Shown: positions 15,345 through 24,654, counted from the first letter of the stretch. The stretch: 64,000 bases of DNA from Microbacterium sp. 67-17 (GCF_001898325.1 NZ_MKTR01000024.1:244587-308586), one strand, 5' to 3'. Translations and numbers: made by a program. Notes: generated by a model from the letters alone, not told the origin.

Positions 15345-17330
15345 CTAGAAACGGCCCCCGCCGCGGCGTCCGCGAGAGCCTCCGCCGCCGCGTGACCCGC
15401 CGCCGAATCCGCCGCTGCGTGATCCGCCGCCGAATCCGCCGCCGCGTGACCCGCCGCCGAATCCGCCGCCCCTACCGCCTCCGCCGCCGGAGAGGATCGA
15501 ATTGAGCACGATGCCGCCGAGAACTGCGCCCATCATGCCGTTCGATCCGCCACCGCGGGAGCCGCCATAGCCGCTGACATCGAAGGCACCCACGTCGCGC
15601 TGGGCGGCCCGAATCGCCTCAGACGCGAGCTGTTCCGCGCGCTGTGCGTGAGGGAGGGCTTGCGCGGGGTCGGAAACCTGGATCTGCTGCGCGGTGGCGA
15701 GGCTTGCGCGGGCCTCGGCCAGTCGCGTCCGGGCCTCGGCGCCGACGGCGCCGCGCCGAGCGGCGATGAAGTCGTCGGCAGCGGAGATCTGAGAGCTCGC
15801 CTGCATCGAGATCTGCGCGAGCGCCTGCTGGGCTCGCTGCGCTCGCGCCTGCGCGTCCCGCGCTGTTTGCAGGACCTCGTCGATCTGCCGGTCCGCCTCC
15901 TGGAGCGCGTGCAGCGCGGCAAGCGGACGCTGCTGTGGGGCATCCAGGAGAGCTCGGGCCGCTGCGACCTGTTGCGTCGTGCTCGCCGCGACACCAGCCA
16001 GGCGCCCATCGAGATCGGGAAGTGCGCGCGCGGCTGCGATGTCGGCTTCGATCCCGGCCATGACGCTCTGCGCGTTCGCTGCCGCCTGCCGCAGGTCGTG
16101 TGCCAGTGTGTCGATCGCGCGCTCCAGCTGCAGTGCTTGGGCTACAGCATCCTCGGCGCCGCGGATCGCGACCGCGGCCTCGGCTGTCTTGCCGGCAGCG
16201 AGGTCCTGCCGGGCCCGGGAAAGCGCAGCATCAGCGAAGGCTAGGCGTTCCCGCGCCTGGTCGGGGTTGTCGGCGACAGTCGCAAGGGCATCCGGGTGAA
16301 ACGCTGCTTCAAGGTCAGAGAGTGCGCGTTCGGCGCCGGCTATGCCAGCTGAGGCTTCTTCACGGTCCGCGGCAACGCGATCGAGCGCCTGGGGCGCGGT
16401 GCGCTCCAGCTCGCGCAGGGCCTCGAACTCCGCGGCTTTCTCGTCGAGCGCCGTGTTCGCCTTCCCGCACAGGTCGAGTATCGCGAGGTTCCACTCGCGG
16501 ATCTGAGCCTCAGTATCGGGCTCGGCATCGTCGAGGCGCTGCTGCAGCGAGAACGCCTCCATGAGGCTCGCTCGGGCCGCGGCAAGGGTCTTCTCGAACT
16601 CGGCAGCCGCCGCGTCGCCGAACTGCGCGCGAGCGAACCCCAGTTCCTGCGTGCTCGTGGTGATCGCATCGTCCGTTGCTACCAGCGCCGATGCGGCGCG
16701 CCGGGCGAGCTCATCGAGACTCACCGCCTGCGGATCGGCTTGCCGCTTTCGACGCGAACGAATGACGATCCAGATGACCAGGCCAGCGAGGGCGCCGACC
16801 ACCACGACGAGCAGCACGACCGTGAAGAACCCGCCGCCCCCAGCTCCGCCGGCCAGGGCTTCCTCAAACCCAGCGGCCGCGGTTGTGATCGCACCGAGGT
16901 AGTCGCCGGCGCTCAGATAGGGCTTGATCTCGTCCTCGATGGCCAGCAGTTGATCTTCGCTCAGCGGGCCGGAGGAATCGGCCGAGGTGTAGAACTGGCG
17001 CGACTCGGTGGCCACCGCAAGCAGGTACTGGCTGGGTCCGAGCCCGTTGTCTTCCGCTACCGCGTCTGCCCACTCCTGGCTGTTCGACGGGTTGGTGAAG
17101 TCGTCGACGAACACGGCGTAGAGATCGATTCCGGTCGACTCGTACAGCTCGGCGAGGGTGGCGTTGGCGGCCGCCTCATCGGCAGCGCTGAGCGCATCGA
17201 CCTCGTCGAGGACGTACGAGGCGTCGAGTGTAACCGGATCGGTGGCGCTTGCCGGCGCCGCAATGATCGAGAGCAATGCCACTGTCGTCACCGCGCTCAG
17301 GACGGCCCCGAATGACCATCGAGTCGGCAT
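15345..17330 (-). CDS. TPM-domain membrane protein with coiled-coil and Gly-rich tail
   Basis: A 661-residue exported protein. The signal peptide ends near ASA (residues 29-31). A TPM (TLP18.3/Psb32/MOLO-1) domain spans about 35-160, and a single transmembrane helix around 170-195 is followed by RSRRKR. About 420 residues of Ala/Glu-rich coiled coil follow, then a Gly/Ser/Arg tail with 9-residue repeats (GGSRGGGFG). The TPM domain would be outside and the coiled coil inside. The ATG at 17330 starts the signal peptide and follows GGAGGGGA; a longer frame upstream lacks support. Next to pspA, it is probably an envelope-stress partner. TPM phosphatase activity is reported for some homologues but is not shown here. 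Confidence 0.8.
   Translation of the reverse strand: MPTRWSFGAVLSAVTTVALLSIIAAPASATDPVTLDASYVLDEVDALSAADEAAANATLAELYESTGIDLYAVFVDDFTNPSNSQEWADAVAEDNGLGPSQYLLAVATESRQFYTSADSSGPLSEDQLLAIEDEIKPYLSAGDYLGAITTAAAGFEEALAGGAGGGGFFTVVLLVVVVGALAGLVIWIVIRSRRKRQADPQAVSLDELARRAASALVATDDAITTSTQELGFARAQFGDAAAAEFEKTLAAARASLMEAFSLQQRLDDAEPDTEAQIREWNLAILDLCGKANTALDEKAAEFEALRELERTAPQALDRVAADREEASAGIAGAERALSDLEAAFHPDALATVADNPDQARERLAFADAALSRARQDLAAGKTAEAAVAIRGAEDAVAQALQLERAIDTLAHDLRQAAANAQSVMAGIEADIAAARALPDLDGRLAGVAASTTQQVAAARALLDAPQQRPLAALHALQEADRQIDEVLQTARDAQARAQRAQQALAQISMQASSQISAADDFIAARRGAVGAEARTRLAEARASLATAQQIQVSDPAQALPHAQRAEQLASEAIRAAQRDVGAFDVSGYGGSRGGGSNGMMGAVLGGIVLNSILSGGGGGRGGGFGGGSRGGGFGGGSRSGGFGGGSRGGGGSRGRRGGGRF
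15391..15471 (-). repeat. Three 27-bp tandem repeats encoding the Gly-rich tail
   Basis: Three 27-bp units (15391-15417, 15418-15444, 15445-15471) differ at only one or two bases each and encode the repeated GGSRGGGFG segment. The near-identity suggests recent slippage or unequal exchange. Confidence 0.85.
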
Positions 17331-17465
17331 CGATTCCCCTCCCGGCGTGCGAAGCCCGCACTCTTCGATCCTATTGATGGGGCAAGGCCCCGGGGAAGCA
17401 CTCCGCGAGGCACACCGGATCCTCACAGCGTGCGTCGTAGGGTGAGTCCCCGAAAGGCAGGTGCG

Positions 17466-18308
17466 GTGGTGGATGATCGCTACGGAACTGACGTGCTCGC
17501 AAGCGGTTGGCGCGGACATGGCCGCTCCGAGAGTGCACGCGTGCCGGCAGAGCGGGGCCTTGTCATCGAGGTGCAGGCCGACGGATTCTGCGGCGCTGTG
17601 ACACAGGCTGACGCGGCAACAGTCGAACTCGAAGACCGCTTCGGTGCACGACGCCGCTTCCCGCTCGGACCCGGATTCCTGCTGGATGGTTCGCACGTCG
17701 TCCTCGTCGCGCACCGGCCGGTCGCCGCGCAGCAGCCGAAGCGCACGGCATCCGGCTCGTTCGCGGCTCCCGAACAGCGGGCGCGCGTTGCGCGAGCAAG
17801 CCGCATCCTCGTCGAGGGGCGCCACGACGCCGAGCTCGTGGAGAAAGTCTGGGGAGATGATCTGCGTGCCGAGGGCGTTGTCGTCGAGTACCTCGAAGGG
17901 ATCGACCGCCTCGCCGCCATGCTCGATGATGAGCCTCCGTCAGCGAGCCGCCGGTACGGCATCCTCGTCGACCACCTGGTCACCGGATCGAAAGAGGCCC
18001 GCATCGCCGCGGAGATCATGCGCGGCAGGCACGGGCAGAACCTCCTGATCGTCGGTCACCCCGAGATCGATGTGTGGCAGTGCGTGCGCCCCGCTGCCCT
18101 CGGGCTTCGCGCGTGGCCGACCGTGCCGCGCGGGGTCGACATCAAGGTCGGAACGTGCCGCGCCCTGGGCTGGCCGAGCGACACCCCCGCGGACCTCGCG
18201 CGTGCCTGGCGGCGGATACTGGGCGCGGTCGGCAGCTACCGCGACCTGGAACCATCGCTGCTCGGTCGCGTCGAGGAGCTGATCGACTACGTGACTGCCT
18301 CGGACTGA
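17466..18308 (+). CDS. DUF3097 family protein
   Basis: A 280-residue conserved actinobacterial protein of unknown function, recognised as DUF3097 by its opening DDRYGTDVLA and the central RILVEGRHDAELVEKVWGDD. The EGRHDAE and later LVDHL segments resemble a Toprim-like acidic motif set (EGxxD, DxD-like), so a nucleic-acid role is possible but unproven. GTG codons at 17466 and 17469 are both possible; AAAGG about 8 bases upstream favours the first. A TAGGGT box (17438-17443) could be the -10. It is followed by a hairpin terminator. Confidence 0.8.
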   Translation: MVDDRYGTDVLASGWRGHGRSESARVPAERGLVIEVQADGFCGAVTQADAATVELEDRFGARRRFPLGPGFLLDGSHVVLVAHRPVAAQQPKRTASGSFAAPEQRARVARASRILVEGRHDAELVEKVWGDDLRAEGVVVEYLEGIDRLAAMLDDEPPSASRRYGILVDHLVTGSKEARIAAEIMRGRHGQNLLIVGHPEIDVWQCVRPAALGLRAWPTVPRGVDIKVGTCRALGWPSDTPADLARAWRRILGAVGSYRDLEPSLLGRVEELIDYVTASD

Positions 18309-18363
18309 GGGAGTCGCGCTGACGGCCGAATTGGTCCTGCCGAAGAGACTGGCATACTAGACA

Positions 18364-18384
18364 GAGGCGTTCTCGCCTCCTTTT
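18364..18384 (+). terminator. Short intrinsic terminator after the DUF3097 gene
   Basis: The stem GAGGCG/CGCCTC (18364-18369 with 18374-18379), with a 4-base loop, is followed by CTTTT. It is 55 bases past the DUF3097 stop and just before the next gene's Shine-Dalgarno. A possible promoter (TTGGTC 18331-18336, TACTAG 18355-18360) would place the hairpin at the very 5' end of the next transcript. Confidence 0.55.
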
Positions 18385-18404
18385 GTGTGCGCGGAAGGTC
18401 AGCA

Positions 18405-19694
18405 GTGGTTCCCACCTCTCGACAGGATGTCGCGCTCTCCCCTCGGAGAGCCCCCTCCTCCCGGGGATGGCGAGGTCTTCCTCGCGCTCTGAGCGAATGG
18501 CTCTCAGACCTCACCTCGGAGCGCGTCGGCGTTGAACCGATCGCATCCGGGACGCTGACCAAGGTCGTCGGGATCTGGGCGATAGGTCGCGCCGTCAACC
18601 TCGGGCTGCTGTGGATGTTCTTCGAGATCTCGCGTCTCGCTGACCTCGGTTTCGGCCCGTTCGGCATCCATGTGCGCACCTTCCTCACCTTTCTCACGGG
18701 GTGGGATGCTGACCACTACCTCAACATCGCCCGGACCGGTTATCCGATCCGGCTCCCGATGGAGGAGGGCATCGTTCAGCCCAACGACTGGGCGTTCCTG
18801 CCGGTTCTGCCATTCCTCGAGCGGGTGGGCCATGACCTGACCGGCGTGAACGAGGGAATCATCGGGATCATCGTCAGCATCGCGGCAAGCCTCGGCGCTA
18901 CCCTCGTGCTCTTCCTCTTGCTGCGGCGCGTGACGACTCCGCAGGCATCCTGGTGGGGCATCGTCCTGTTCACCTTCGCGCCTCTGTCGTTCGTCTACGT
19001 GCTCGCGTACGCCGAGTCGCTGTTCCTCCTGCTCGTTTTCACGGCCCTCCTCCTCGCGATAAAGCGCCAGTACCTCCTCATCCTGCCGGTGGGTGTGCTC
19101 GCGGCCTACACCCGACCCGGCGTCCTCGCTCTCGCGCTGGGCCTCGGAATCGTGTTCCTCGTGCGGTGGCTGCAACACCGCACCGACCCGTTCCCCTGGA
19201 CCCAGCGACTCAGCCTTGCCGCCAGCGGGATCGCGATCGCGGCGGCGGGCCTCTCGTGGACCTACATCGCCGATGCCGTCACCGGCATCCCGCACGCCTA
19301 CGTCCGTACCGAGACCGCCTGGTGGATTCCACTCGTCGGCACTGGCGACTTCGTGCCCATGACACCCTGGTTCCGGTTCTTCGGCACGTACTTGAACGTG
19401 TTCGGCATCCTTCTGGTGCTGGCGATCATGGCGGCATTCGCGTGGTGGATCTTCTCCAAGCCCACGCGCAAGCTGGGTCTGGTGATCGTGGCGTACGCGG
19501 CAAGCTACGGCCTGTACCTCTTCGGTGTCTTCCTGCCCCAGCAGTCGACCTTCCGCCTCATGATGCCGCTCTCGCCCCTGCTCGGCGATGAACGCTTCTC
19601 GTCGACGCAGCATCGCAGGCAGTGGCTTCTGCTGGGCTGCCTCGGACTGCAGGTGGCGGCGGTCTTCCTGCTGTGGACCATCGGGTATCCGTGA
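18405..19694 (+). CDS. GT-C-type membrane glycosyltransferase, PIG-V/mannosyltransferase-like
   Basis: A 429-residue polytopic membrane protein with about 9-10 hydrophobic helices. The extracytoplasmic loop after the first helices reads GWDADHYLNIARTGYP, the acidic signature of PIG-V-like GT-C mannosyltransferases that use polyprenyl-phosphate sugar donors. It probably adds a sugar to a cell-envelope glycolipid or protein. The start is uncertain: GTG at 18405 follows GGAAGG and is preferred over GTG at 18387. It is followed by trmB with a 4-base overlap. Confidence 0.75.
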   Translation: MVPTSRQDVALSPRRAPSSRGWRGLPRALSEWLSDLTSERVGVEPIASGTLTKVVGIWAIGRAVNLGLLWMFFEISRLADLGFGPFGIHVRTFLTFLTGWDADHYLNIARTGYPIRLPMEEGIVQPNDWAFLPVLPFLERVGHDLTGVNEGIIGIIVSIAASLGATLVLFLLLRRVTTPQASWWGIVLFTFAPLSFVYVLAYAESLFLLLVFTALLLAIKRQYLLILPVGVLAAYTRPGVLALALGLGIVFLVRWLQHRTDPFPWTQRLSLAASGIAIAAAGLSWTYIADAVTGIPHAYVRTETAWWIPLVGTGDFVPMTPWFRFFGTYLNVFGILLVLAIMAAFAWWIFSKPTRKLGLVIVAYAASYGLYLFGVFLPQQSTFRLMMPLSPLLGDERFSSTQHRRQWLLLGCLGLQVAAVFLLWTIGYP

Positions 19695-20443
19695 CCGGTC
19701 GCGCCCCCGCGATGACATCTTCCGGCGAAGCCCCGACGGGTTATCGTCAGCACCCCGTCTCGTTCGTCCGCCGCAGCGGCCGGATGTCGGAGGCGCAACA
19801 GCGGGCCTGGAACGAGGTCAGTCCCCGCATGCTCATCCCCGTCGAGCGGGATGCCGCCTCCACGAGCATCCGAGCGGACTCGACCATCGACCCGGCGGCG
19901 GTGTGGGGACGGACGGCGCCCCTGATCGTCGAGATCGGATCGGGCCAGGGGCACGCGATCGTGCATGCTGCAACCGGCCAGCCAGGCGCGCACTTCCTCG
20001 CAGTCGAGGTCTTTCGGGCGGGGCTTGCGCGCACGATGCTCGACGCCGACCGGGCGAACCTGGACAACCTCCGACTCGTGGAGGGCAACGCTCCCGAGGT
20101 TCTCGAGCATCTCTTGCCCTCGGCATCCGTCGATGAGCTGTGGATCTTCTTCCCCGACCCCTGGCACAAGAAGAAGCACGCCAAGAGGCGGCTTGTGACG
20201 GCCGAGTTCGCGGCGCTCGCGGCATCCGTTCTGCGGCCGAGCGGTGTGCTTCGACTTGCCACGGACTGGCAGGACTACGCCGACCAGATGGTGTCGGTAT
20301 TGGATGCTGCGCCGGGGTTCACTCGCGCCTTCGACGGCGACTGGGCACCTCGCTTCGACGGTCGCGTGCTCACGGCCTTTGAACGCAAAGGCACCCGCGC
20401 CGGGCGCGAGATCCGCGACCTCACCTACCGGCGGTCTGCGTGA
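19691..20443 (+). CDS. trmB: tRNA (guanine-N7-)-methyltransferase
   Basis: Methylates G46 of tRNA using S-adenosylmethionine. The 250-residue protein carries the SAM motif VEIGSGQGHAI, the acidic VEV after the second strand, and the diagnostic FFPDPWHKKKHAKRRL. The C-terminal helix contains TDWQDYADQM. Two starts compete: GTG at 19691 overlapping the previous stop (GTGA) and ATG at 19712. The overlap pattern is common in this window, so the first is given. It also overlaps the following membrane-protein gene by 4 bases. Confidence 0.93.
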   Translation: MTGRAPAMTSSGEAPTGYRQHPVSFVRRSGRMSEAQQRAWNEVSPRMLIPVERDAASTSIRADSTIDPAAVWGRTAPLIVEIGSGQGHAIVHAATGQPGAHFLAVEVFRAGLARTMLDADRANLDNLRLVEGNAPEVLEHLLPSASVDELWIFFPDPWHKKKHAKRRLVTAEFAALAASVLRPSGVLRLATDWQDYADQMVSVLDAAPGFTRAFDGDWAPRFDGRVLTAFERKGTRAGREIRDLTYRRSA

Positions 20444-21354
20444 GCAGCCACGCGGATGCCGCGCACGGCGCTCCGCACCGGCTTCCTGCGATCTCGTGGC
20501 GCGTCCTGCCGGCCCTGCTGGTCGTGCTGGCAGCTCCCGCGTTCTTCGTCGCCCTGTTGCCCTGGCTCGGGTGGATGCTCCTGGCGGCGGGTCTGATCGC
20601 AGCCGTGCTGGTGGAGAGATTTGCGCCCGTCCCTGCCCGCCCGATCGTGCGGGCAGGGACGCGGCCGGACACAGCCCGCGTCGTCTCTCGCGACCCCTCG
20701 ATCGTGCGCGATCTCTCACTCATCGCCATCGGGATGCTGATCGTCAGCGCCATCCCGCTCAAGGCCGAGCTCGACAACCTCGCCATCCTTCGGTTCGGGG
20801 TGGCGCTCGGGGGAGCGGTGGCAGTCCCTTACCTGATCTCGCGCTTGGTCTATCGGGACCGGGCGATCGGATTCCCGTGGCGGGGCGGCGGGCGCTGGAC
20901 GTGGTTTCAGTGGGCCTGGCTTGTGGGTGTGCTCGTGCTCGGGTGGCTCATCCTGCCGTTCTACTTCATCACTTCCGGCGTGTACCTGAACTGGCCGGTG
21001 GTTGACACTCCCGACCTCATCGCCCGGCTGTTCGTCGGGGTGGGCGCCGTGGGCATCTGGGACGAACTCTTCTTCATCTGCACGGTGTTCGTCCTGCTGC
21101 TTCGGCACATGCATCCGATCACCGCGAACCTGCTGCAGGCTGTCGTGTTCGTCTCGTTCCTGTGGGAACTCGGCTACCAGGCGTGGGGTCCATTCCTGAC
21201 GATCCCGTTCGCGCTCCTGCAGGGCTACATCTTCCTCGTCACCCGCTCGCTCGCGTACGTCGTCACCGTGCATCTGCTTTTCGACGCGGTGGTCTTCGCC
21301 GTGCTGGTCCACGCGCACAATCCGGGCCTGTTCGATGGGTTGTTTCTCATCTGA
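20440..21354 (+). CDS. CPBP-family-like membrane protein, degenerate active site
   Basis: A 304-residue protein with about 8 membrane helices. The region from residue 200 aligns with CPBP/Abi intramembrane metalloproteases: DELFFI at the place of the EExxxR motif, a helix with FVSFLWELG at the place of FxxxH, and VHLLFDAVV at the HxxxN/D site. The motif 1 arginine and the motif 2 histidine are missing, so proteolysis is doubtful. The GTG start overlaps the trmB stop. It is the third gene of a coupled run with the GT-C protein and TrmB. Confidence 0.65.
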   Translation: MSSHADAAHGAPHRLPAISWRVLPALLVVLAAPAFFVALLPWLGWMLLAAGLIAAVLVERFAPVPARPIVRAGTRPDTARVVSRDPSIVRDLSLIAIGMLIVSAIPLKAELDNLAILRFGVALGGAVAVPYLISRLVYRDRAIGFPWRGGGRWTWFQWAWLVGVLVLGWLILPFYFITSGVYLNWPVVDTPDLIARLFVGVGAVGIWDELFFICTVFVLLLRHMHPITANLLQAVVFVSFLWELGYQAWGPFLTIPFALLQGYIFLVTRSLAYVVTVHLLFDAVVFAVLVHAHNPGLFDGLFLI

Positions 21355-21421
21355 TCTACCCCCAGGAGGACTGGGCCCTTTAGCCCTTGCGCGCCGACGG
21401 AGCTTCAGTCACGCTGATGCC

Positions 21422-23296
21422 ATGAGTGAATCTCTCGACCCGGCTCCGGCCATTGTCGACGCCCACGCCCTCGCCCTGAACACGCTTCCGTTTCACGACG
21501 ATCGCGATCTCGTCGCCGCCGAGCGCGGCTTCCTCGGCACTCTGGATCCCCTCGTGATCACGGATGCCGCAGGCGACGTCGTCTGGGACGGCGAGAGCTA
21601 CAACTTCCTCGAGGGCGAGCCCCCGGCATCCGTGCACCCGAGTCTGTGGCGTCAGTCGAAGTTGGCCGCGCGGCACGGTCTGTTCGAGGTCGTTCCGGGG
21701 ATCTATCAGGTGCGGGGCTTCGACCTGTCGAACATCACGTTCGTCGAGGGGGATACCGGGGTCATCGTCGTCGATCCGCTCATCTCCAGCGAGACCGCCG
21801 CCGCCGCACTCGCTCTCTACCGCGAACACCGAGGCGAGCGACCGGTCGTCGCGGTGATCTACACGCACAGCCACGCCGACCACTTCGGCGGGGTCTTCGG
21901 TGTGACATCCCAGGAAGAGGTGGACGCGGGCGCCGTGCAGATCATCGCACCCGAGGGATTCGTGGCCCACGCGGTCGCAGAGAATGTCTACGCCGGCACC
22001 GCGATGGGCCGTCGCGCCGGGTACATGTACGGCGCAGCGCTCCCGCGAGGGCCGCGCGGACAGGTCGGGACGGGCCTCGGTCAGACCACCTCGACGGGGT
22101 CCGTCGGCCTCATCGTGCCCACCCTCGACATCCGCGAAACCGGCGAGCGGCACACGATCGACGGGGTGGAGATCGAGTTCCAGATGGCACCGGGTACCGA
22201 GGCGCCAGCCGAGATGCATTTCTACTTCCCGTCCTTCCGCGCGCTGTGCATGGCCGAGAACGCGACCCACAACCTGCACAACATCCTGACCCTCCGCGGC
22301 GCGCTCGTGCGCGATCCGCACGTGTGGTCGCAGTACCTGACCGAAGCCGTCGAACGGTGGGGTGAGGCATCCGACGTCGTCTTCGCCTCCCACCACTGGC
22401 CGACGTGGGGACGTGACGAGATCGTGGAGTTCCTCTCGACCCAGCGTGACCTCTACGCCTACCTCCACGACCAAACGCTACGGATGCTCAACCAGGGCAT
22501 GACCGGAGCCGAGATCGCCGAGGTGATCCAGCTTCCGCCGGCGCTCGAGAACGCCTGGAATGCCCGCGGGTACTACGGCTCGGTCAGTCACAACGTCAAG
22601 GCGATCTACCAGCGCTACATGGGCTGGTTCGACGGAAACCCGGCGCGCCTGTGGCCGCACCCTCCGGCGGCTCTGGCGGAGCGCTACGTTTCGGTGCTGG
22701 GCGGAATCGACCGCGTCATCGAGCTCGCTCAGGCGGCGTACGACGAGGGCGACTTCCGGTGGGCGGCGACCCTTCTCGATCACGCGACCTTCGTGGATGC
22801 CGAGCACGGCGGCGTGCGCGAACTCTATGCCGCGACGTTGCGCCAGCTTGGCTACGGGTCCGAGAACGGTACCTGGCGCAACTTCTTCCTGTCGGGGGCC
22901 ACCGAGTTGGCGTCGGGGAGCTTCGGCACCCCGACAAGTCCGAACGCGCCGTCGATCGTCGCGCAGCTCTCACCCGAGCAGCTGCTGGACTCCCTCGCGA
23001 TCTCTGTGAACGGGCCGGCCGCGTGGGACCTGGATCTGACGCTGGATCTCGTCTTCACCGACCTGGATGTCACCTACCGGGTGACGCTTCGCAACGGGGT
23101 GCTCGTGTACGTCGTGCGCTCGGAGCCTGCCGACGCCCCGCTGGTGCTGCGGATGCCGAAGCTGCGACTGCTCGCCCTCCTCGGCGGAGACCGCACCAGC
23201 CCGGGTGTCGACACAGAAGGGGACATGCGGGTGTTCGAGCAACTCGCCGCCGTGCTCGAACCCGGAGATCCGAACTTCGAGATCGTCCTCCCCTGA
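21422..23296 (+). CDS. Alkyl/aryl-sulfatase of the metallo-beta-lactamase fold (SdsA1/BDS1-like)
   Basis: A 624-residue zinc hydrolase expected to cleave alkyl sulfate esters such as SDS. The N-terminal metallo-beta-lactamase domain has THSHADH (148-154). A middle alkyl-sulfatase dimerisation domain follows (about 370-510), and a C-terminal SCP2-like lipid-binding domain covers the last 120 residues. Later metal ligands are visible in CMAENATHNLHN and FASHHWPTW. No signal peptide is seen, so it is cytosolic, unlike secreted SdsA1. There is no Shine-Dalgarno before the ATG. It ends just before a 66-bp palindromic repeat. Confidence 0.88.
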   Translation: MSESLDPAPAIVDAHALALNTLPFHDDRDLVAAERGFLGTLDPLVITDAAGDVVWDGESYNFLEGEPPASVHPSLWRQSKLAARHGLFEVVPGIYQVRGFDLSNITFVEGDTGVIVVDPLISSETAAAALALYREHRGERPVVAVIYTHSHADHFGGVFGVTSQEEVDAGAVQIIAPEGFVAHAVAENVYAGTAMGRRAGYMYGAALPRGPRGQVGTGLGQTTSTGSVGLIVPTLDIRETGERHTIDGVEIEFQMAPGTEAPAEMHFYFPSFRALCMAENATHNLHNILTLRGALVRDPHVWSQYLTEAVERWGEASDVVFASHHWPTWGRDEIVEFLSTQRDLYAYLHDQTLRMLNQGMTGAEIAEVIQLPPALENAWNARGYYGSVSHNVKAIYQRYMGWFDGNPARLWPHPPAALAERYVSVLGGIDRVIELAQAAYDEGDFRWAATLLDHATFVDAEHGGVRELYAATLRQLGYGSENGTWRNFFLSGATELASGSFGTPTSPNAPSIVAQLSPEQLLDSLAISVNGPAAWDLDLTLDLVFTDLDVTYRVTLRNGVLVYVVRSEPADAPLVLRMPKLRLLALLGGDRTSPGVDTEGDMRVFEQLAAVLEPGDPNFEIVLP

Positions 23297-23327
23297 CCGC
23301 AGGGAGCTGCTGGCCGGCATCACGGAC

Positions 23328-23393
23328 GTAGGAGAAATCCCCGAGGTCGGACGAATCAGCAGAGATTCATCCTGCGGCGGGGATTTCTCCTAC
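23328..23393. repeat. 66-bp palindromic intergenic repeat, copy 1
   Basis: Outer arms GTAGGAGAAATCCCCG (23328-23343) and its perfect complement (23378-23393) form 16 pairs. Inside, GGACGAATC and GATTCATCC pair with one mismatch. It lies between two convergent genes. Copies 2 (24745-24810) and 3 (58434-58499) align with it over the same 66 bases without gaps. No transposase or U tract accompanies it. Confidence 0.75.
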
Positions 23394-23418
23394 CTTGACG
23401 AGGCGGGGCCGCGGCTCT

Positions 23419-24654
23419 TCAGCGCCGGAGGCGGGCGTCGAGCCAGTCGAACATGCGCTCGTCGGTGAGCAGGCGCGCCAGTGGCTGACAGTGGTAATCG
23501 GCGCCTTCGTCTGCCGTGAACTGCTGAAGCGTGGCATCGGGCACCATCGCGGCGAGCTGTTCGGACTGGCCAGGCCAGAACTGCTCCTTCTCGGGAGCGG
23601 TGATCAGCAGCGGCGTCGTGATCTTCGCGGCAACCTCGGGGTCGAGGCGGTACCGCAGCATCTCGACCATGGTGTCGTAGGGACTGTCCTTGCCGAACGG
23701 CTTGGCGCGGAAGTTCCAGAGGCGTGCGACGGACTTCGAGTAGCGCAGGGCCATCTCCATGCCTCGGTCGAACTTCTCCTTCTCGCCCTTCTCGACCAGT
23801 TCCATCTCGGACTTCGGGATGCCGGCGCGCCACGACTGCGACACGTCGACGACTCCCGGGTCTGCCACGGCAGCGGCGATCCGGTGCTCGAATGCCAGGG
23901 CGCGGGGGAGCCAGTACCCGGCCTGGCTGATGCCGTACGCGGCGATACGGTCGGCATCCACGTCGTCGCGAGCAACGAGTGCGTCGACGACCGGCGTGAT
24001 GACTGCTTCCCAGTCGTAGCGGAAGGGAATGCCCCGATCGAAGAGCATGGACTGCTGACCGGGCCCGTCGAACATGAGCACGTTGTACCCGCGTTGCAGG
24101 CCGCCGAGCCCGCCGGTCGCCCACATGCTGCTGATAGACCCGTCGCTGCCGTTGACCAGGATGAGGGTCGGCGCCTTCGTGCCATCCGCGTCCGCCCTGA
24201 AGAAATACCCCGGCATCGTCGTGTCCTCGTACGGGATCGCGAGGCGCTCCGCCGGGTATGACGCGTGATCGACGAACGCATCCCACGCGGCCCGGTGGGC
24301 GCGGAAGGTGTGCTGCAGCAGGTCCTCATCACCCAACGCTGCCGCTGCGCTCACAGCGGGGGAGTAGGCGTTCGCCGCGCGCAGGTAGGCTGCCGCCGCG
24401 CTGGCGCGATGCCCGGCATCCGCTGACGCCGCCGCCTGCGTGGTGAGGCGCCCGCCGAGGGCGCTCCACGCCCGCTGCCATCCCTCGTGGTCTCCGTCTT
24501 TGACGTCTGCGATGGTCCGCAGCACCTCGCCGACGTCCGAGCCACCGTAGGGGGCCTGCCCGAGCTGGATCCGCACCTCGAAGTCGAAGTCCTCGCTGTA
24601 GAACCCCGTTTCGAAGACGTCGTGCGCGTGCCTGCTGAATAGATTCGCCATCAT
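23419..24654 (-). CDS. Alpha/beta hydrolase with N-terminal helical cap
   Basis: A 411-residue hydrolase related to the DUF1100/FrsA and 2,6-dihydroxypseudooxynicotine hydrolase group. The N-terminal 120 residues are helical and Ala-rich; the core then shows LILVNGSDGS (oxyanion), the nucleophile elbow GISQAG, and the C-terminal acid/base region with LITAPEKEQFWP and DYHCQPLA. This group cleaves C-C or amide bonds of aromatic or dicarbonyl compounds; the substrate is unknown. Two adjacent ATG codons (24654, 24651) are possible, preceded by GGGGAGA. It is flanked on both sides by copies of the 66-bp repeat. Confidence 0.82.
   Translation of the reverse strand: MMANLFSRHAHDVFETGFYSEDFDFEVRIQLGQAPYGGSDVGEVLRTIADVKDGDHEGWQRAWSALGGRLTTQAAASADAGHRASAAAAYLRAANAYSPAVSAAAALGDEDLLQHTFRAHRAAWDAFVDHASYPAERLAIPYEDTTMPGYFFRADADGTKAPTLILVNGSDGSISSMWATGGLGGLQRGYNVLMFDGPGQQSMLFDRGIPFRYDWEAVITPVVDALVARDDVDADRIAAYGISQAGYWLPRALAFEHRIAAAVADPGVVDVSQSWRAGIPKSEMELVEKGEKEKFDRGMEMALRYSKSVARLWNFRAKPFGKDSPYDTMVEMLRYRLDPEVAAKITTPLLITAPEKEQFWPGQSEQLAAMVPDATLQQFTADEGADYHCQPLARLLTDERMFDWLDARLRR

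Noticed and set aside
15345..15500. Possible frameshift or misassembly in the Gly-rich tail
   Set aside because: The 27-bp repeats stay in frame to a normal stop, so the repeat number may vary but the frame is intact.
18331..18360. Promoter TTGGTC-TACTAG before the glycosyltransferase
   Set aside because: The -10 lacks the final T and transcription would begin inside the terminator hairpin; too weak to list as a feature.
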